Positions 62,612-64,000 of a DNA stretch of 64,000 bases are shown here, one piece after another. This DNA comes from Pseudomonas sp. ML96 (GTDB lineage: Bacteria > Pseudomonadota > Gammaproteobacteria > Pseudomonadales > Pseudomonadaceae), in the NCBI RefSeq assembly GCF_000761545.1, contig NZ_JPMY01000029.1, positions 1-64,000 of the forward strand, in the 5' to 3' direction. Position 1 is the stretch's first letter. Each line of letters starts with the position of its first letter. The position numbers were made by a program, and so were the translations under genes. The notes under the pieces are model-generated. The model ran no database searches. It had not been told where the DNA came from and saw only the letters and a program-made list of their open reading frames with translations.

Positions 62612-63322
62612 ATGAGCGGTGCAGGGCAGCGGGTATTGAGCGTGTTGCGCAAGATGATTGCCGATGGCGAGCTGCCTGGCGGCGAGCGTGTTGCCGAGAT
62701 CCCCACGGCTGAGCGCCTGGGGGTTTCGCGCATGCCGGTGCGCATGGCGTTCCGCGCGCTGGAGCAGGAGGGCTTGCTGATCCGCCAGGGTGCTCGGGGT
62801 TTTGCCGTGCGCCAGGTCACGGCCGAGGGTCTGGCCGGAGCGGTGGAGGTGCGCGGGGTGCTGGAAGGCCTGGCGGCACGACAGGCCGCCGAGCGCGGGG
62901 TCGCTCCGGCGCTAAAAGCTGTCCTGCTGGAGTGTCTGCTGCAGGGCGATCAGCTGTTCGCCAAGGGCCATGTCAGCGAAGAGGATCTTGCCGAGTATCA
63001 CGACATCAACAAGCGCTTCCATCAGGCGATAGTCGAGGCCAGCGGCAATCCGGCCATCGCTGCGGCATTGGCGCGCAATGATCAGTTGCCGTTTGCCTCG
63101 GTCAGTTCCCTGGCGGTGAATCGCAACAACCTGGCCCAGGAATATCGCCGCTTCAATTTTGCCCACATGCAGCACCATGCGGTGGTGGATGCCGTGCTGG
63201 GCCAGCAGGGCGCGAGGGCCGAGGCGATCATGCGCGAGCACGCCAATGCGACCTTGGGCTATGCCCGCCTGTTTGGGGCGGCCAATGGCATGGCGGCCGA
63301 GGGGATGAAGATCATTCAGTGA
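62612..63322 (+). CDS. vanR: GntR-family regulator of vanAB
   Basis: 236 residues from the ATG at 62612 (AAGAGG upstream); the longer frame from 62501 crosses the operator and is rejected. N-terminal winged helix-turn-helix (IADGELPGGERVAEIPTAERLGVSRMPVRMAFRALEQEGLL) and a C-terminal FCD ligand domain with its metal-binding Asp/His pattern (DINKRFHQAIVEASGN). Represses vanAB until vanillate binds. Confidence 0.88.
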   Translation: MSGAGQRVLSVLRKMIADGELPGGERVAEIPTAERLGVSRMPVRMAFRALEQEGLLIRQGARGFAVRQVTAEGLAGAVEVRGVLEGLAARQAAERGVAPALKAVLLECLLQGDQLFAKGHVSEEDLAEYHDINKRFHQAIVEASGNPAIAAALARNDQLPFASVSSLAVNRNNLAQEYRRFNFAHMQHHAVVDAVLGQQGARAEAIMREHANATLGYARLFGAANGMAAEGMKIIQ

Positions 63323-63341
63323 GGCGGCTGCGCAACGCTGC

Positions 63342-63812
63342 TCAGGCGCCGCGGTAGAGCCGGTTGAGCAGCGACAGCAGTTGCTCGCGCTCCGCGGCGT
63401 TCAGTGCGCTGGTGGACTCCAGGTCGCTTTGCCGAACCACTTCCTTGAGCTGCTTGAGCAGCTGCTCGCCGCCCTTGCTGAGGAACAGGCCGTAGGAGCG
63501 CTTGTCCGGATTGCTGCGCACGCGCATGGCCAGGCCGCGGGCCTCCAGCTTGTTGATCATCAGCACGGCCTGCGGTGGCTCGATCGCCAGCGCCTTGGCC
63601 AGGTCTGCCTGCATCAGCCCCGGCGACTGCTCGATGATGCTCAGCGCGGTGAACTGCGCCGGGCGGATGTCGTGCTCCTCCAGCCGGCTGGTGAGGTGCT
63701 GGGTGAGCTTCATCTGCACGCGCCGCATCATGTAACCCACCAGGTTGTTCAGCGCGCTGTCGAGTGCCTCCGAGGCAACCGGGGGCGGCGTGGTTTTGGG
63801 CTTGCGCGGCAT
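63342..63812 (-). CDS. MarR-family regulator
   Basis: 156 residues, winged helix-turn-helix at about 40-115 (RPAQFTALSIIEQSPGLMQADLAKALAIEPPQAVLMINKLEARGL, wing SNPDKRSYGLFLSKGG). Length and pattern suit aromatic-responsive MarR proteins such as BadR or HpcR types. Convergent with vanR. Target not visible, since its upstream neighbour would lie beyond the window; 63813-64000 shows an A/T-rich stretch with GATTAAGC..AATGATT but no gene. Confidence 0.85.
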   Translation of the reverse strand: MPRKPKTTPPPVASEALDSALNNLVGYMMRRVQMKLTQHLTSRLEEHDIRPAQFTALSIIEQSPGLMQADLAKALAIEPPQAVLMINKLEARGLAMRVRSNPDKRSYGLFLSKGGEQLLKQLKEVVRQSDLESTSALNAAEREQLLSLLNRLYRGA

Positions 63813-64000
63813 GGGACTGTCCTGTTCCTGTCGATATGATTAAGCATTGTAATGATTTGCCCGGCTTATGCCCAGCCGCTGCACGCCGGAAAAGCGTGGT
63901 CTGCGCCGCGCCCTTGGTTATTCACGCGCCAATCCTGTCTGGCTATGCGCGGTATGGTCCGGTCTGCGCTGCGCTCTTTGATGGATGTCGGATTTTAAAA

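Noticed and set aside
1..64000. CRISPR array, IS elements, tRNA or rRNA genes
   Set aside because: No regularly spaced repeats, transposase motifs, cloverleaf or rRNA sequence were recognised by eye; a tool-based scan could still find a divergent one.

Overview
The window reads as a chromosomal segment of a Pseudomonas-like gammaproteobacterium. Evidence: a vanillate O-demethylase pair beside a GntR-type VanR, a glutathione-independent formaldehyde dehydrogenase of the Pseudomonas type, many A-rich Crc/Hfq-type leaders before catabolic genes, and two genes of a gamma-mobile-trio (GMT) island. No rRNA, tRNA, transposase or CRISPR array was seen.

Region 1 (1 to about 7.4 kb) is mobile-island DNA. 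The window opens inside a GmtZ-like integrase gene that overlaps gmtX. Cargo-like genes follow: a DUF4062 protein (possible defence), an orphan lipoprotein flanked by two decayed copies of the same C-terminal tail, a GNAT-like protein with a 63-codon partner, and an Xre/MbcA/ParS-type antitoxin with no toxin beside it.

Region 2 (about 7.5 to 16.8 kb) starts a large catabolic island: a LysR gene divergent from a 3-oxoacid CoA-transferase pair and a thiolase, then a chemoreceptor, a NodD/NahR-class LysR, an amidohydrolase with a HbpS/GlcG-like protein, and a SnoaL-like protein. Region 3 (16.9 to 38.3 kb) is the core: an alpha/beta C-C hydrolase-like enzyme and a second NodD-class LysR on the minus strand, then a long plus-strand run. 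That run has a two-domain VOC dioxygenase, a Rieske ferredoxin, an FAD monooxygenase, an envelope set (DUF1302, DUF1329, YCF48-like, MMPL), an MFS transporter, a nitroreductase, an SDR, a cupin, a fumarylacetoacetase-like hydrolase, an epimerase-like dehydrogenase, a cyclase-family hydrolase, an exported arylsulfatase, its membrane-anchored formylglycine-generating enzyme, and a cache protein.

Region 4 (38.3 to 49.4 kb), mostly minus strand, holds a DHA2-type exporter, a secreted beta-helix protein, an O-demethylase module (reductase, Rieske oxygenase, formaldehyde dehydrogenase) with a divergent MarR regulator, and a second FAD monooxygenase divergent from a TetR. Region 5 (49.5 to 60.3 kb) holds hydrolases (YtcJ-like amidohydrolase, CocE/NonD lipoprotein, NylB-like serine hydrolase), another chemoreceptor, two DUF3237 proteins, a TorF-like porin, a lone PotF-like binding protein and a TetR. 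Region 6 (60.4 to 64 kb) is a compact, GC-richer vanAB/vanR locus and a MarR gene, probably core genome.

Together the genes suggest sensing, uptake, desulfation, O-demethylation, hydroxylation, ring cleavage and hydrolysis of a methoxylated, perhaps sulfated, plant-type phenolic, ending in CoA thioesters; the substrate is not determined by the sequence. The most notable observation is a composite operator found seven times before genes of this island: an ATC-N9-GAT palindrome followed at fixed spacing by an invariant CGATT. It resembles rhizobial nod boxes and fits the two NodD-class LysR proteins encoded here.
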